Assembly (NCBI RefSeq): GCF_002848135.1
Contig: NZ_PKGB01000001.1
Coordinates: forward strand, 186,001 to 250,000
Source: Hydrogenovibrio sp. SC-1
GTDB lineage: Bacteria > Pseudomonadota > Gammaproteobacteria > Thiomicrospirales > Thiomicrospiraceae
Length of the DNA: 64,000 nt
Reading direction: 5' to 3'
Each line of letters begins with the position of its first letter. Position 1 is the first letter of the stretch. The notes below the pieces were generated by a model, which made no database searches, had not been told where the DNA came from, and saw only the letters and a list, made by a program, of their open reading frames with translations. This document shows, piece by piece, positions 45,963 through 55,968 of the stretch. A program made the translations under genes and the position numbers.

Positions 45963-47357
45963 ATGTATTGCTCGTTTTTTGGTTTAAAAAAGCTCCCATT
46001 TAAAATATCACCTGATTTAAGTTTCTTTTATTCACAGGCTGCCCGTGATGATATTGTTCATGCCCTTTTATATTCGATAGGACGTGGTGATGGCATCATT
46101 AAAGTCATTGGTGAAGTGGGGGTAGGTAAAACCACAATATTGCGGTTGTTGGCGGAGAAACTGCCTGAATCTTATCGAAAAATCTATATTTCTTCTCCAA
46201 ACCTTTCTTCAATGGATTTTCTGAAATTTATTTGTACGGACTTGAAAATTGAAGTGAAAAGTTCAGACACAAAGTTAGATTTAATGGGCCGTCTAAATCA
46301 ATTTTTGCTGACAGAATATGCGCAGAATCGACTTGTGGTGATGTTGGTTGATGAAGCTCAGGCAATGACTCTGGACACTCTTGAGGAAGTTCGGCTGTTG
46401 GGGAACTTAGAAACGGGTGAAGATAAGTTGTTGCAAATCGTTTTATTTGGTCAACCCGAACTCGATGTGACTTTGAATGATCCCCGGGTTAAACCTTTAA
46501 AGGATCGTATTGCCTGTAGTGTCGAGATTCCTGCTTTAAAGGCTGAAGAGGTGATGCAATATTTGAATTATCGAATGAGAGTAGCTGGCTATATGGGGCA
46601 GGATTTATTTACCTTAAAACTGGCTCGTCGTATTCAGCAGTTAACACGGGGATTGCCAAGATCCATTAATTTGCTGGCTGATAAATTGTTGATGGTTGCC
46701 TTTTCAAAAGGGGATAATAAGATCAAGTTGCAACATTTTAAAACTTTGTTGCCTGAATATGATGTTCCGAAAACCGTTTCTGAGTTGCAATGGTTTCGGC
46801 GGTTGGCATTAATCGCTTTGATTGTCGGGATAGGAGGTTTTGCGGTATTTCAATATGCTGGGCAACATTCTGTAGATATGTCACTTTTGAGTGGAGTAGA
46901 GCCGACACTCGCTAAGACCGAAGCATTTTCAAACTCAAAAAGTTTGCGGCCAACTGATTTAGCAAAGGTTTTAGACGTTGAAATATCGCAGTTGTGGCAA
47001 ATGGCTTCATTGCAGGAAAAAACAGAAGCATTTTTGACAACTCTAGATAGTCAAGAGGCTTTTATTGTGATGTCGCCAATGCCGATTGTCTCTTTTGCAG
47101 AACTGTATTACCAAGTTGCAAATCGACTGTCAGCACCGAATCAACAGTATCTTTTTGCTTTATTTGAAATAGATTTGAAACAAAAGGTTTATCAATATCA
47201 ATTGATTTATTATCCTAGAGAATCTACTGCACCAGAATTGGAATCAAAAAGACAAGATTTAGTCGCCATTTCTCAGTTTGAATATTGGCAGGTTAAACCA
47301 CTTGAAACTTTACAAGTGAAAATGCAGGCACTGCAACAATCAGGAAAAAGACTTTAA
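45963..47357 (+). CDS. mshM: MshM/ExeA-type AAA ATPase
   Basis: A 464-residue protein with an AAA domain: FFGLKKLPFKISPD is the usual opening of the ExeA/MshM group, GEVGVGKTT is Walker A near residue 57, and VMLVDEAQAM is Walker B. A membrane helix follows near residue 281-300 (ALIALIVGIGGFAVFQ), then a periplasmic part of about 160 residues. In ExeA the protein helps place the secretin through peptidoglycan. First gene of the msh-like run, with an own promoter. Confidence 0.84.
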   Translation: MYCSFFGLKKLPFKISPDLSFFYSQAARDDIVHALLYSIGRGDGIIKVIGEVGVGKTTILRLLAEKLPESYRKIYISSPNLSSMDFLKFICTDLKIEVKSSDTKLDLMGRLNQFLLTEYAQNRLVVMLVDEAQAMTLDTLEEVRLLGNLETGEDKLLQIVLFGQPELDVTLNDPRVKPLKDRIACSVEIPALKAEEVMQYLNYRMRVAGYMGQDLFTLKLARRIQQLTRGLPRSINLLADKLLMVAFSKGDNKIKLQHFKTLLPEYDVPKTVSELQWFRRLALIALIVGIGGFAVFQYAGQHSVDMSLLSGVEPTLAKTEAFSNSKSLRPTDLAKVLDVEISQLWQMASLQEKTEAFLTTLDSQEAFIVMSPMPIVSFAELYYQVANRLSAPNQQYLFALFEIDLKQKVYQYQLIYYPRESTAPELESKRQDLVAISQFEYWQVKPLETLQVKMQALQQSGKRL

Positions 47358-47358
47358 T

Positions 47359-49011
47359 TTGAAACGACAAAACCGATTTTTACTGCTCTCTACAACAAAA
47401 TTCATTACTACAATGAGTATCGTGTTACTCATGGGGTGTAGTGGCGCTGACTCGGTCAAACGGGAGTCTGTAGCACCTGCTGTGGCAAAGAAGTTTGAGA
47501 TAAAGGGCCATTTAACGCCGGAAAAAAACTTATCAGAACAGGGAAATATCCAAAACAAAATTCCTGAGTTGGCTCCGATGGAGCCAATGAATGTAGACCC
47601 GAATCAATTTAAAATGCCGAAGCTCTATAGTGTCTCTGCGATTAATGTACCAGTGTCTGACTTATTGTTTAACTTGGCAAAAGATGCAGGGATGCAGCTA
47701 AACCTAGCCTCTGATGTCACTGGGCAGGTTTCTATTAACGCTATTCAACAACCGTTAGACATTATCATGAAGCGTGTTGTTGAACAGGTGGGAGCGATTT
47801 ATTCTTTGTCGTTTAATACTGTTTCGGTTCAGCTGGATAAACCCTTTTGGAAAAATTATGAAATTGATTATGTCAATGTCGTTAAGAATATTAAAGACTT
47901 AACCGTTATGAAAATGTCGGTGGGGAATGTAACGGGTACCGATAACAACAGTGGCAATCAAGCCAGTGAATTTACGTTAGAATCGTCTGCGACTCATGAT
48001 TTTTGGAAAAGTTTACAAAAAAATATTGCTTCTATGGCGCGATTAGAGGAATATCAAACCAAGTCGGAAACAGCTGATAATCGTTTGGAAAATGTCGTGG
48101 TCAATAAAGAAGCGGGGATGATTACCGTTTATACGACAACGAAAAAGCATCAGCAAATTGAAGCGTATTTACAATCAACTTTAAGACGAACCAATAAACA
48201 AGTTCTGATTGAAGCTACGGTGATTGAGGTCGAATTGAGCGATCAGTATCAAGCTGGTGTTGATTGGGGGGCGTTAAAATCCTCTGCTCAGGGCTCTTCT
48301 GAAGTTGCACAAAGCTTATTGGGAACCAACTTGTCCACCAATCCAAATTTTTCTGTGAATGTTTCAAGCTTAGGCGATTGGAATTTTAATCTGGGCATTA
48401 AAATGTTACAGCAATTTGGCGAAGCTACAGTGTTGTCGAGCCCGAAGATAATGGCAATGAATAATCAAGCGGCCTTGTTAAAAGTTGTCAATAACGAGGT
48501 GTATTTCACGGTTGATGTTAACCGAGAGTCGGCAACGGCTACCAGTTCGGGGGTTACCACCTTTGAAACCACGGTTCATACCGTTCCGGTTGGATTTATG
48601 ATGCATGTAACTCCGTTTATCAGTGAAGATGAGATTTCTTTAAATATTCGTCCAACACTGTCTCGAATTGTCGGCTATGTGAGTGATCCTAATCCAGATT
48701 TGGCTCGAGAGAATGTGGTGAGCCAAGTACCGGTTATTCAGGAAAGAGAAATGGATTCTGTGCTACGGTTACGCAATCGACAGACAGCGATTATTGGTGG
48801 GTTAATTCAGGATTCAAATGATCAGACAAGAGCAGGTGTTCCTGGCTTGAGTCGCATTCCATGGTTGGGCGATTTATTTTCATATGAAGATGAAAGTGTT
48901 CGCAAGTCGGAGTTAATTATTTTTATCCGTCCAATTATTGTGAATAATCCTGATGTAAATCATGGGGATTTGCAAGCCTTTAAACCTTTAATGCGTACAC
49001 AGAGTAACTAG
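47359..49011 (+). CDS. mshL: Type IV pilus-type secretin MshL
   Basis: A 550-residue lipoprotein secretin starting at TTG 47359; the lipobox is LMGC (Cys 27 or so). The N0-type region has YSVSAINVPVSDLLFNLAKDAGM, and the secretin core holds VLIEATVIEVELSDQYQAGVDWG, SSPKIMAMNNQAAL and IPWLGDLFSYEDES. It is shorter than PilQ and lacks AMIN domains. It is the second secretin in this window after GspD; the two are not close in sequence. Confidence 0.88.
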   Translation: MKRQNRFLLLSTTKFITTMSIVLLMGCSGADSVKRESVAPAVAKKFEIKGHLTPEKNLSEQGNIQNKIPELAPMEPMNVDPNQFKMPKLYSVSAINVPVSDLLFNLAKDAGMQLNLASDVTGQVSINAIQQPLDIIMKRVVEQVGAIYSLSFNTVSVQLDKPFWKNYEIDYVNVVKNIKDLTVMKMSVGNVTGTDNNSGNQASEFTLESSATHDFWKSLQKNIASMARLEEYQTKSETADNRLENVVVNKEAGMITVYTTTKKHQQIEAYLQSTLRRTNKQVLIEATVIEVELSDQYQAGVDWGALKSSAQGSSEVAQSLLGTNLSTNPNFSVNVSSLGDWNFNLGIKMLQQFGEATVLSSPKIMAMNNQAALLKVVNNEVYFTVDVNRESATATSSGVTTFETTVHTVPVGFMMHVTPFISEDEISLNIRPTLSRIVGYVSDPNPDLARENVVSQVPVIQEREMDSVLRLRNRQTAIIGGLIQDSNDQTRAGVPGLSRIPWLGDLFSYEDESVRKSELIIFIRPIIVNNPDVNHGDLQAFKPLMRTQSN

Positions 49012-49016
49012 CTATT

Positions 49017-50852
49017 ATGAGCGCCTTACTCGCTGCACTAAAAAAGGCCGCTGAAGAAAAAAATAAACGGCAACAACACTCTCCTTTGTCATCAAGCACG
49101 TCCACCAAACTTGATAACGAATCTGCTGTTGAGATGATTCAAATGGATTTTGCTGAAGGGGTTGATTTGTCCGAGTCTGTTTCTGAGACGACACCAGGCA
49201 ATCCTGAAAATGCACCCGCTATGGTTCATCTGGATTTCGTGGATGACAGTTTAAATGTTGATCTCTCTCCTCCTGCCCAATCTATCACACAGTCACCGAT
49301 ACCTGAAGAACCGCCTGAAGATGAAAATGAACCTGAGTTAATTCAAAAGTCTTCTGAAACAGATCTCGATGATTTATCGCCATTAGAATTGGCAAGCGAA
49401 GAGACGTTAAGTTTGGAGACGGAGTCAAATTCTGAAATTGAAACCGATAATCAACTTGCTTCAGAGGTAACAGATTCTCCTAGTGAAACCGATTCATCTT
49501 CACTAAGAATGGTTGAGGATAGTGCCGACGAAGCCATGAATAGCAATCAGCGATTGGATCTTGAAACCAGCTTGGCATTAAATGATGAGTCAACTTCGTT
49601 GCCGAAAACAGCTAAGGATAGCCAAGTATCACATCAGGTGAGTAAGCAGGCTGAGGCTGAATTGAAAGAAAATTCTGAAATTGATGAAATACCTGAAGAC
49701 GATTGGAGTTTAGATCAAATTCCAGGATATCAGCATGCCAATGACATCCAGCCTGGGCAACATAAAATGCAGCGGTTTATTCGTGCGATTCAACCCAAAG
49801 GTGGATTAAAAGGCCACTTATCATTTAAGTATTGGATGTGGGTTCCATTAATCCTATTTGGGTTTGGTTATTTTGGTTTAATCATTTTTGAGCAAGAGTC
49901 TCAACGGATGGCGACAGATTTAAAACCGTTTCAGATGTTACCTCTTAAAACGCCTAACAGCTTACAGGCAGCTAAACAGGCGACAGCGGTAACTTCAAAA
50001 AACGATTTGACTCAATCAGAAACAAAAAAACAGGATTCGATTTTAAACGATGTCACCAAGAACCAGATCGATCCATCAACAGGTAAAGGCACTCCCTCAG
50101 AGTCGCGCCCATCTCAGTCTGATCAGGCAATGCCACTAGCCTCAAAGCTTCATGAAAACACTCAATTTCCTAAGTCCATTAGCCCGAAAGTACCTGTGAT
50201 AAAGCCTAAGCCAGTAGAAAATACTGACGTACCATCTGATTCACGTTATAAAATTGAAACAGTTAAACCCAATAGAGCAGTGTTTGATGGCTATGACGCT
50301 TATGTGCAAGGGGATTATGCTGTTGCAGAGCGTTACTATCAGCAGGCCTATCTTGCCGATCCTGAGAGTCTGCCAGTGTTGTTTGGGCTAGCTGCAACTG
50401 CAGCAAAGAAAGGAGAGTCTCAAAAATCGTTGGCGATGTATCAGAAGATATTAAAAAAGGTGCCAAACAACCAAGAGGCAGCTGTCGCTGCGGCAATGTT
50501 AGAAGCAAGGCTTATGGAAGGGCCTGAATTGCGGGCCAAACTTGAGCGACTGATTCGTCAAATGCCAAGAAACTCGCAACTGCAAACCGCATTGGGTCAT
50601 CAATATGCTAAGAATCGGGATTGGGTTTTGGCGCAAAAGTACTATTTAAAAGCCTATGAATTGGATCCAAATAATCCCACACATGCTCGTAATTTAGCCA
50701 TCAGCTTAGATCAGCTCGGTCAGTATGCATCGGCTAAGCAGTATTATGAGCAGACACTTGCACTGTCAAATCTCAAACAAACGGACCAACGCCAACTGAA
50801 AAATCGATTGTTGGTGATTAAGCAGCACTTGTTGGAGGAGGCAGGACAGTGA
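49017..50852 (+). CDS. mshN: MshN-like TPR protein
   Basis: A 611-residue protein. The start MSALLAALKKAAEEK resembles MshN. A long acidic, Ser/Thr/Glu-rich low-complexity region runs to about residue 235, followed by one membrane helix near 278-298 (MWVPLILFGFGYFGLIIFE), a linker, and C-terminal TPR repeats from about residue 425 (YVQGDYAVAERYYQQAYLAD and later units). The role in MSHA assembly is poorly known. The acidic N-terminal region is much longer than usual for MshN. Confidence 0.78.
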   Translation: MSALLAALKKAAEEKNKRQQHSPLSSSTSTKLDNESAVEMIQMDFAEGVDLSESVSETTPGNPENAPAMVHLDFVDDSLNVDLSPPAQSITQSPIPEEPPEDENEPELIQKSSETDLDDLSPLELASEETLSLETESNSEIETDNQLASEVTDSPSETDSSSLRMVEDSADEAMNSNQRLDLETSLALNDESTSLPKTAKDSQVSHQVSKQAEAELKENSEIDEIPEDDWSLDQIPGYQHANDIQPGQHKMQRFIRAIQPKGGLKGHLSFKYWMWVPLILFGFGYFGLIIFEQESQRMATDLKPFQMLPLKTPNSLQAAKQATAVTSKNDLTQSETKKQDSILNDVTKNQIDPSTGKGTPSESRPSQSDQAMPLASKLHENTQFPKSISPKVPVIKPKPVENTDVPSDSRYKIETVKPNRAVFDGYDAYVQGDYAVAERYYQQAYLADPESLPVLFGLAATAAKKGESQKSLAMYQKILKKVPNNQEAAVAAAMLEARLMEGPELRAKLERLIRQMPRNSQLQTALGHQYAKNRDWVLAQKYYLKAYELDPNNPTHARNLAISLDQLGQYASAKQYYEQTLALSNLKQTDQRQLKNRLLVIKQHLLEEAGQ

Positions 50853-52531
50853 CTCAAAAAATGTTATTAGGCGATCGGCTGGTTCATGATGGCTATATTA
50901 CAGAAGATCAACTTCGAGTCGCACTGAAGGAACAGAAATTAACGGGTAAAAAACTGGGGGAGGTATTGATTACCCTCGGGTTTATATCAGAAGATGTTTC
51001 TCGAGAAGTAGTGGGCGATGCCGTTGGTTTCTCTTCAATGTCGATAAAGGGCGTAGTTCCTGACGTTAATGCTTTACAGCTCATTTCAGAATCGTTTGCT
51101 AGAAGTCATCAGGTCATGCCGATTAGTTTAACCGCGGATCATTTAAAGGTGGCCATGTCGAGCCCAGACGACATTTTATTACTGGATAAAATTAAAAGAC
51201 ACATCAAACAGTCAATTCGAATTGAACCAATTTTGGTGGTCGAAAATGAAATTCAGTACGCAATTGACCTTTTTTATGGCTATGAACTGTCTATTGATGG
51301 CATCCTTAGAGAGCTGGAGACAGGCGAAGTTGAAGGTGTATTATCGGATGAGCAAAATGAATATTCACAGCCGATGGTTCGATTGATGGATAATATTTTG
51401 ACGGATGCCGTGAAGAAGGGAGCCTCGGATATTCATTTTGAACCCGAGGAGTATTACATTCGTATTCGTTATCGTATTGATGGGGTCTTGCAACAAATTC
51501 GGTTATTGCATAAATCTTTTTGGTCAGCGTTAGTGGTTCGTTTAAAAGTCATGTCGAGTTTAGATTTGACTGAGCAAAGAACACCACAAGACGGACGGAT
51601 GAATCTATTGGTTCACGGTCGTGAAATTGATTTTCGAGTTTCGTCGCTCCCCAGTACCCATGGCGAAAACTTTGTATTGCGAATCTTGGATCGTGATAAA
51701 GGTATTATTTCTTTAGATGATTTGGGGTTGGACCCAAATAGTTTACGGGAATTACGCCTAATGTTATCTCGTCCTACTGGTATTTTGCTGGTGACAGGCC
51801 CGACAGGGTCGGGGAAAACCACGACCTTATATTCCATGTTGCATGAAATTAATGACGTAGGCGTGAATATTATGACGCTGGAAGATCCTGTTGAGTATCC
51901 CATGGATATGGTTCGCCAAACAGCCATCAATGAAGAAATCGGCATGGGCTTTGCGGCTGGGATTCGGGCATTAATTCGTCAGGACCCAGATATTATATTA
52001 ATTGGTGAGATACGGGATGGGGAAACAGCAGAAATGGCTTTAAGAGCCGCGATGACCGGTCACCAAGTGTTTGCAACTTTACATGCAAACACTGCGATTG
52101 GGGCTATTCCTAGGCTATTAGATATTGGCGTACCAAGGTCCATATTGGCCGGAAATGTCATTGGTATCTTGGCGCAAAGATTGACGAGACGGTTGTGTCC
52201 TAAATGTAAAGAAGCTTATGAACCGGATACGTTTGAAAAGAAACTATTAGGTGTCGCTGAAAACGACTCACTGATTTTGTACCGTGCAAAAGGGTGTTCT
52301 GCGTGTAATCATGTCGGGTATAAAGGCCGTTTAGCTATCTTGGAAACGCTTCGATTTAATGATGAATTAGATGAATTATTATTGGCAGAAGCTTCACAAC
52401 ACAAGATATTGGAGCATGCGATGGAAAATGGTTATACGACAATGTTGCATAATGCTTTACGACGGGTACGCGCAGGAGATACCAGCTTGGAAGAAATTAG
52501 TCGTATTGTCGATTTAACCGAATTGGTTTAG
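50849..52531 (+). CDS. mshE: MSHA-type ATPase MshE with c-di-GMP-binding MshEN domain
   Basis: A 560-residue PilB-like ATPase starting at GTG 50849 behind AGGAGG. The N-terminus LLGDRLVHDGYITEDQLRVAL with LGEVLITLGFISED is the tandem MshEN motif (RLGxxLxxxGxI) that binds c-di-GMP in known MshE. The ATPase part has GPTGSGKTTTLYSM (Walker A) near residue 320, DPDIILIGEIRDGE (Walker B) and CPKC/CSAC as zinc-binding pair. It powers pilus extension. The presence of MshEN suggests control by c-di-GMP. Confidence 0.92.
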   Translation: MTQKMLLGDRLVHDGYITEDQLRVALKEQKLTGKKLGEVLITLGFISEDVSREVVGDAVGFSSMSIKGVVPDVNALQLISESFARSHQVMPISLTADHLKVAMSSPDDILLLDKIKRHIKQSIRIEPILVVENEIQYAIDLFYGYELSIDGILRELETGEVEGVLSDEQNEYSQPMVRLMDNILTDAVKKGASDIHFEPEEYYIRIRYRIDGVLQQIRLLHKSFWSALVVRLKVMSSLDLTEQRTPQDGRMNLLVHGREIDFRVSSLPSTHGENFVLRILDRDKGIISLDDLGLDPNSLRELRLMLSRPTGILLVTGPTGSGKTTTLYSMLHEINDVGVNIMTLEDPVEYPMDMVRQTAINEEIGMGFAAGIRALIRQDPDIILIGEIRDGETAEMALRAAMTGHQVFATLHANTAIGAIPRLLDIGVPRSILAGNVIGILAQRLTRRLCPKCKEAYEPDTFEKKLLGVAENDSLILYRAKGCSACNHVGYKGRLAILETLRFNDELDELLLAEASQHKILEHAMENGYTTMLHNALRRVRAGDTSLEEISRIVDLTELV

Positions 52532-52540
52532 GAGTTTATT

Positions 52541-53746
52541 TTGCCAAACTATCAATATCTGGGGGTGAATCGACATGGTAAACGCGTTCGGGGCAATATG
52601 CAGGCAGCCAATGAACAGGATTTAGAACAGCGTTTGCACGAATTTCATATTGAAATCATTTCGGCAAAACAAAAATCGGTGGTTTTTTCATTTTCACTGA
52701 AGCCAAAGGTCGTTAAGCGACGGGACTTAATTACTTTAACGTCACAGCTTCGACAACTGCTTAAGGCTGGTGTTCCGCTGATGGATATATTAGAAGACTT
52801 AAAGAAAACCTATGAAAATCCAGGCGTTCGGGAAATAATAGCATCGATTTATGAGTCAATGGAGGGGGGCGCAGAGTTTGCCGAATCTTTAAAAGTACAC
52901 GAAAAGATATTTGGTAAAGTCTATATTTCATTGGTCGCTGTTGGTGAAAAGACCGGGCAATTGGATCAAATTTTTGAAAATTTGGAGACCATGTTGAAGT
53001 GGGAAGAAAGCTTGGTTTCGAAGGCAAAAAAAGTCATGATTTATCCAGCTATCGTCGGAACGGTAGTGATTAGTGTGGTATTAATGTTAATGATCTTTGT
53101 CGTGCCGGAGTTACTCGGGTTTATTACAGAGATGGGCGGCGAATTAGGTATTGCGACGACTTCTTTAATTGCGACCTCTCATTTTATTCAAGCCTATCTT
53201 ATGCAAATTCTTTTGGCACCGATTGTATTCGTTTTAGCATTAAAATTTTTGTTAAAAAAATCTCCCCGATTTCGAGTTCAATTTGATGGATTTACCTTTA
53301 AACTACCGATTGTTGGTAATGTCTTATATAACCTTAAAATTGCCCGTTTTGCCAGTGCGCTATCTGTCATGTACCAAGCGGGTTTAAACTTTAATGAAAG
53401 TATTAGGCTGGCCTCTGTGGTTACGGAAAATGCAGACTTGGAATTGAGAATATATGACTCGATTCAACTGATTGAAGAGGGTGAGATGATCTATAAGGCT
53501 TTTTCGGTAACACAGGCGTTGCCTTCCATGGCTGTTAGAATGGTTAAGGTAGGGGAGCAAAGTGGGAATATGGATGATGCATTGCATAATGTCAGTGAGT
53601 ATTATGAACAAGAAGCCAAAGATATGATTGATAAAATTGAGCCCGCAATTGAGCCTTTGCTAACGGTTTTGATGGCCATCGTCGTGGGCTGGGTCATGAT
53701 GGCTGTGTTAGCCCCTGTATATGACACCATTGCACAGGTTCGATAA
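52541..53746 (+). CDS. mshG: MSHA-type inner-membrane platform protein MshG
   Basis: A 401-residue T2SSF protein starting at TTG 52541. NYQYLGVNRHGKRVRG is the usual start; TSQLRQLLKAGVPLMDILED and ASALSVMYQAGLNFNESI open its two domains. Three membrane helices at about 170-192, 215-232 and 370-395. It is a paralogue of GspF in the same window. It overlaps the next gene by one base. Confidence 0.92.
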   Translation: MPNYQYLGVNRHGKRVRGNMQAANEQDLEQRLHEFHIEIISAKQKSVVFSFSLKPKVVKRRDLITLTSQLRQLLKAGVPLMDILEDLKKTYENPGVREIIASIYESMEGGAEFAESLKVHEKIFGKVYISLVAVGEKTGQLDQIFENLETMLKWEESLVSKAKKVMIYPAIVGTVVISVVLMLMIFVVPELLGFITEMGGELGIATTSLIATSHFIQAYLMQILLAPIVFVLALKFLLKKSPRFRVQFDGFTFKLPIVGNVLYNLKIARFASALSVMYQAGLNFNESIRLASVVTENADLELRIYDSIQLIEEGEMIYKAFSVTQALPSMAVRMVKVGEQSGNMDDALHNVSEYYEQEAKDMIDKIEPAIEPLLTVLMAIVVGWVMMAVLAPVYDTIAQVR

Positions 53747-55308
53747 TGGATATTATTCTCTACCTTAAAGACGATGTATTTTGGGTTGTTGATCAAGCTC
53801 AACGTCCCTTTGAGGTATCCCAAGAAGTTGATTGGAAAAATGAAGACGAATTGGAAGCTTTTTTTAACAGTTTACCCAAAACGGCGAAACTCAAATTAGT
53901 CTTCGATTTTATTGATGAAAATATTCAGTATGAATGGGTGCCGAAATTATTGCCGTGGGACAAGCCCGCCTATAAAAAACGGTTAGTGTCAAAGGCACAT
54001 GCCAGTGGTGGATTATTTGTGCATTGCCAGTGGTTGCCGATCTTTCAATATAATGGAATAAGAAATGAGCAATTAATCTTAATCGCCAGTATATTAAACT
54101 CCGCTCCCTTAGAAAAGTTGTTGGCTTTAATTAAGTCTCACGAATTGTCTGTTACGCGTTTGTATTCACATGTCTTTTTAATTGCCTATTTATTTTTTAA
54201 AAAACTAGCACCCAAACTCAAAATTCAACGGAAGCAGTTAAAACTGCCCTTTTTATTGGTGTTCAGAGAACAAAAATATCGATTTCGGCAGTTGTTTTTT
54301 TTACAGGGTATTTTACGGATTAGCCGCTCTGTGCAATTGGATGAGCATTTGGGTTCTGAGCAGGCGATTCATGAGCAGCTTAATCATGAAACCGAAGTGG
54401 CGATTAAGTATTTATATAACCAAAAAATATTACCTATGGGGACACCTGTTGGCTTTGTGTATTTGAACCATTTACAAGGTGATGCGGTTTCTGTTGTTGA
54501 GTTATACCAACAAGAGGTTGCGGATGCGAGCTGGAATTCAGATCAGTGGTTTGCAAAAGAAGGGAATTTAACACAATTATTGTCGCGAGCAGGGGCAACT
54601 GAAAAGCAAGTGGTGATTCAGGGGTTGTCTGACTGTATTGCTAGTTCGCCGCCGCCAGCTTTTTTCCATTGGGAATACGTTCAGAAGCATCGACTGTTTA
54701 GCCAGCTACGTTTTGGCTTAAATGTGCTATGGATCTCTGCAATGATAAGTGGTTTTGCATTGCTAATCCAACAAACTATGCAAACGTATTTTTTAATGGA
54801 AGAGCAAACGGTACTTAAGCAACAATCCAACTTATATTTGCTTGAAAAACAACGGTTACAGAATACCACTCAGCTGCCTTATGATGCTGAAGATGTTAAA
54901 GCCACGGTTGAGTTTTCGGAAGCGATCATGCAAAGCCAAGCCAAAAAAGGCTTGGATTTGCAGGCATTGAGTCAAGTCGTGGCACAGCATCCACATATCT
55001 TGTTGGAAACGTTAAGTTGGCAAAAAGGTCGAAAATTGGATGGAAATCAACTGTCTGTTCATATTCAGGGCTGGGTATTTCCGTTTGATAAAACCTATCA
55101 ATCGCCAGTGCAGTGGGTGGATCGATTTGTGTTAGGCTTGAATGCCTTGCCAGGTATTGTTGAGGTAAAATTGACACAGGAACCTTTGGATCGAAATTTG
55201 CAGAAGTCTCTTGAAGTGGAAGGGCAAAGCGTCAAAATGGTTACCGCTTTGCCTTTTCGTGTTATGTTGCGCTTTGGTGCAGCGACATCCGCGAATAAGG
55301 AGGGGTGA
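53746..55308 (+). CDS. MshI-like pilus assembly protein (uncertain)
   Basis: A 520-residue bitopic protein. The first 315 residues appear cytoplasmic without a motif I can name; one membrane helix lies near residues 325-345 (VLWISAMISGFALLIQQ), then a coiled-coil and a periplasmic domain with an HPHILLETLSWQKGRK segment that resembles PilN/GspL-like periplasmic parts. Position after mshG and size suggest the MshI role. The ATG start overlaps the mshG stop (ATAATG). Confidence 0.55.
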   Translation: MDIILYLKDDVFWVVDQAQRPFEVSQEVDWKNEDELEAFFNSLPKTAKLKLVFDFIDENIQYEWVPKLLPWDKPAYKKRLVSKAHASGGLFVHCQWLPIFQYNGIRNEQLILIASILNSAPLEKLLALIKSHELSVTRLYSHVFLIAYLFFKKLAPKLKIQRKQLKLPFLLVFREQKYRFRQLFFLQGILRISRSVQLDEHLGSEQAIHEQLNHETEVAIKYLYNQKILPMGTPVGFVYLNHLQGDAVSVVELYQQEVADASWNSDQWFAKEGNLTQLLSRAGATEKQVVIQGLSDCIASSPPPAFFHWEYVQKHRLFSQLRFGLNVLWISAMISGFALLIQQTMQTYFLMEEQTVLKQQSNLYLLEKQRLQNTTQLPYDAEDVKATVEFSEAIMQSQAKKGLDLQALSQVVAQHPHILLETLSWQKGRKLDGNQLSVHIQGWVFPFDKTYQSPVQWVDRFVLGLNALPGIVEVKLTQEPLDRNLQKSLEVEGQSVKMVTALPFRVMLRFGAATSANKEG

Positions 55309-55311
55309 CCT

Positions 55312-55968
55312 GTGTCGAATTTAGATGTCTCGTTGTTTAAGCACTATCTAAAGCGGCCAGCCATATACTTTATGTTGGCCGCAGTGTTATTGGGTAGTGC
55401 AAATACCTTCTTAGCCATGCAAAAACAGCAAATGATCTTGGATCAAAATGCACAGAAATCTCAGCTTAGAAAAGTGATCCATCAGGTTGAGTTTCTGCGA
55501 ATTCAAGAACAGCTTTTTTTGAAATATGGTGATAAATATCAGCAATTGATGCAGTACGGATTGGTTCATCAGCAAAACCGAGTAAAGTGGGTCGATGCCT
55601 TGCTGGAAATTCAGCAATTTTTGGTTATGCATCCGTTTACCATTCAATTTGAACCAGAGCAGCTCTTGGCGCGGGATCGTTTTCAACAGTTTGTGATTGA
55701 TAAAGATATTTTTTATTATACTCGGCTGAATCTTCGCGCCGGGCTGCATTCCGATCTTGATTTTCAACGACTCATACAATGGTTGTCTGAAGAAGTTACG
55801 CCTTTGTTTATGGTAGAGTCTTGCGAGTTATCTAAGCTACCGGCTGGGCGTAGTGAGACCTTATTTATTGCAGAAAAGCCTAAATTGTTTTTAGAGTGTG
55901 CCATTTTATTGTTAGAAGCGAAACCCAAACCATTCAAGGGAATTGATGATGAACTTTCCGAGCTATAA
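55312..55968 (+). CDS. MshJ-like (PilO/GspM-type) protein (uncertain)
   Basis: A 218-residue protein starting at GTG 55312. A membrane helix lies near residues 15-33 (AIYFMLAAVLLGSANTFLAM), followed by a coiled-coil and a small periplasmic domain, as in PilO, GspM and MshJ. No conserved motif decides; the call rests on layout and position. Confidence 0.55.
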   Translation: MSNLDVSLFKHYLKRPAIYFMLAAVLLGSANTFLAMQKQQMILDQNAQKSQLRKVIHQVEFLRIQEQLFLKYGDKYQQLMQYGLVHQQNRVKWVDALLEIQQFLVMHPFTIQFEPEQLLARDRFQQFVIDKDIFYYTRLNLRAGLHSDLDFQRLIQWLSEEVTPLFMVESCELSKLPAGRSETLFIAEKPKLFLECAILLLEAKPKPFKGIDDELSEL

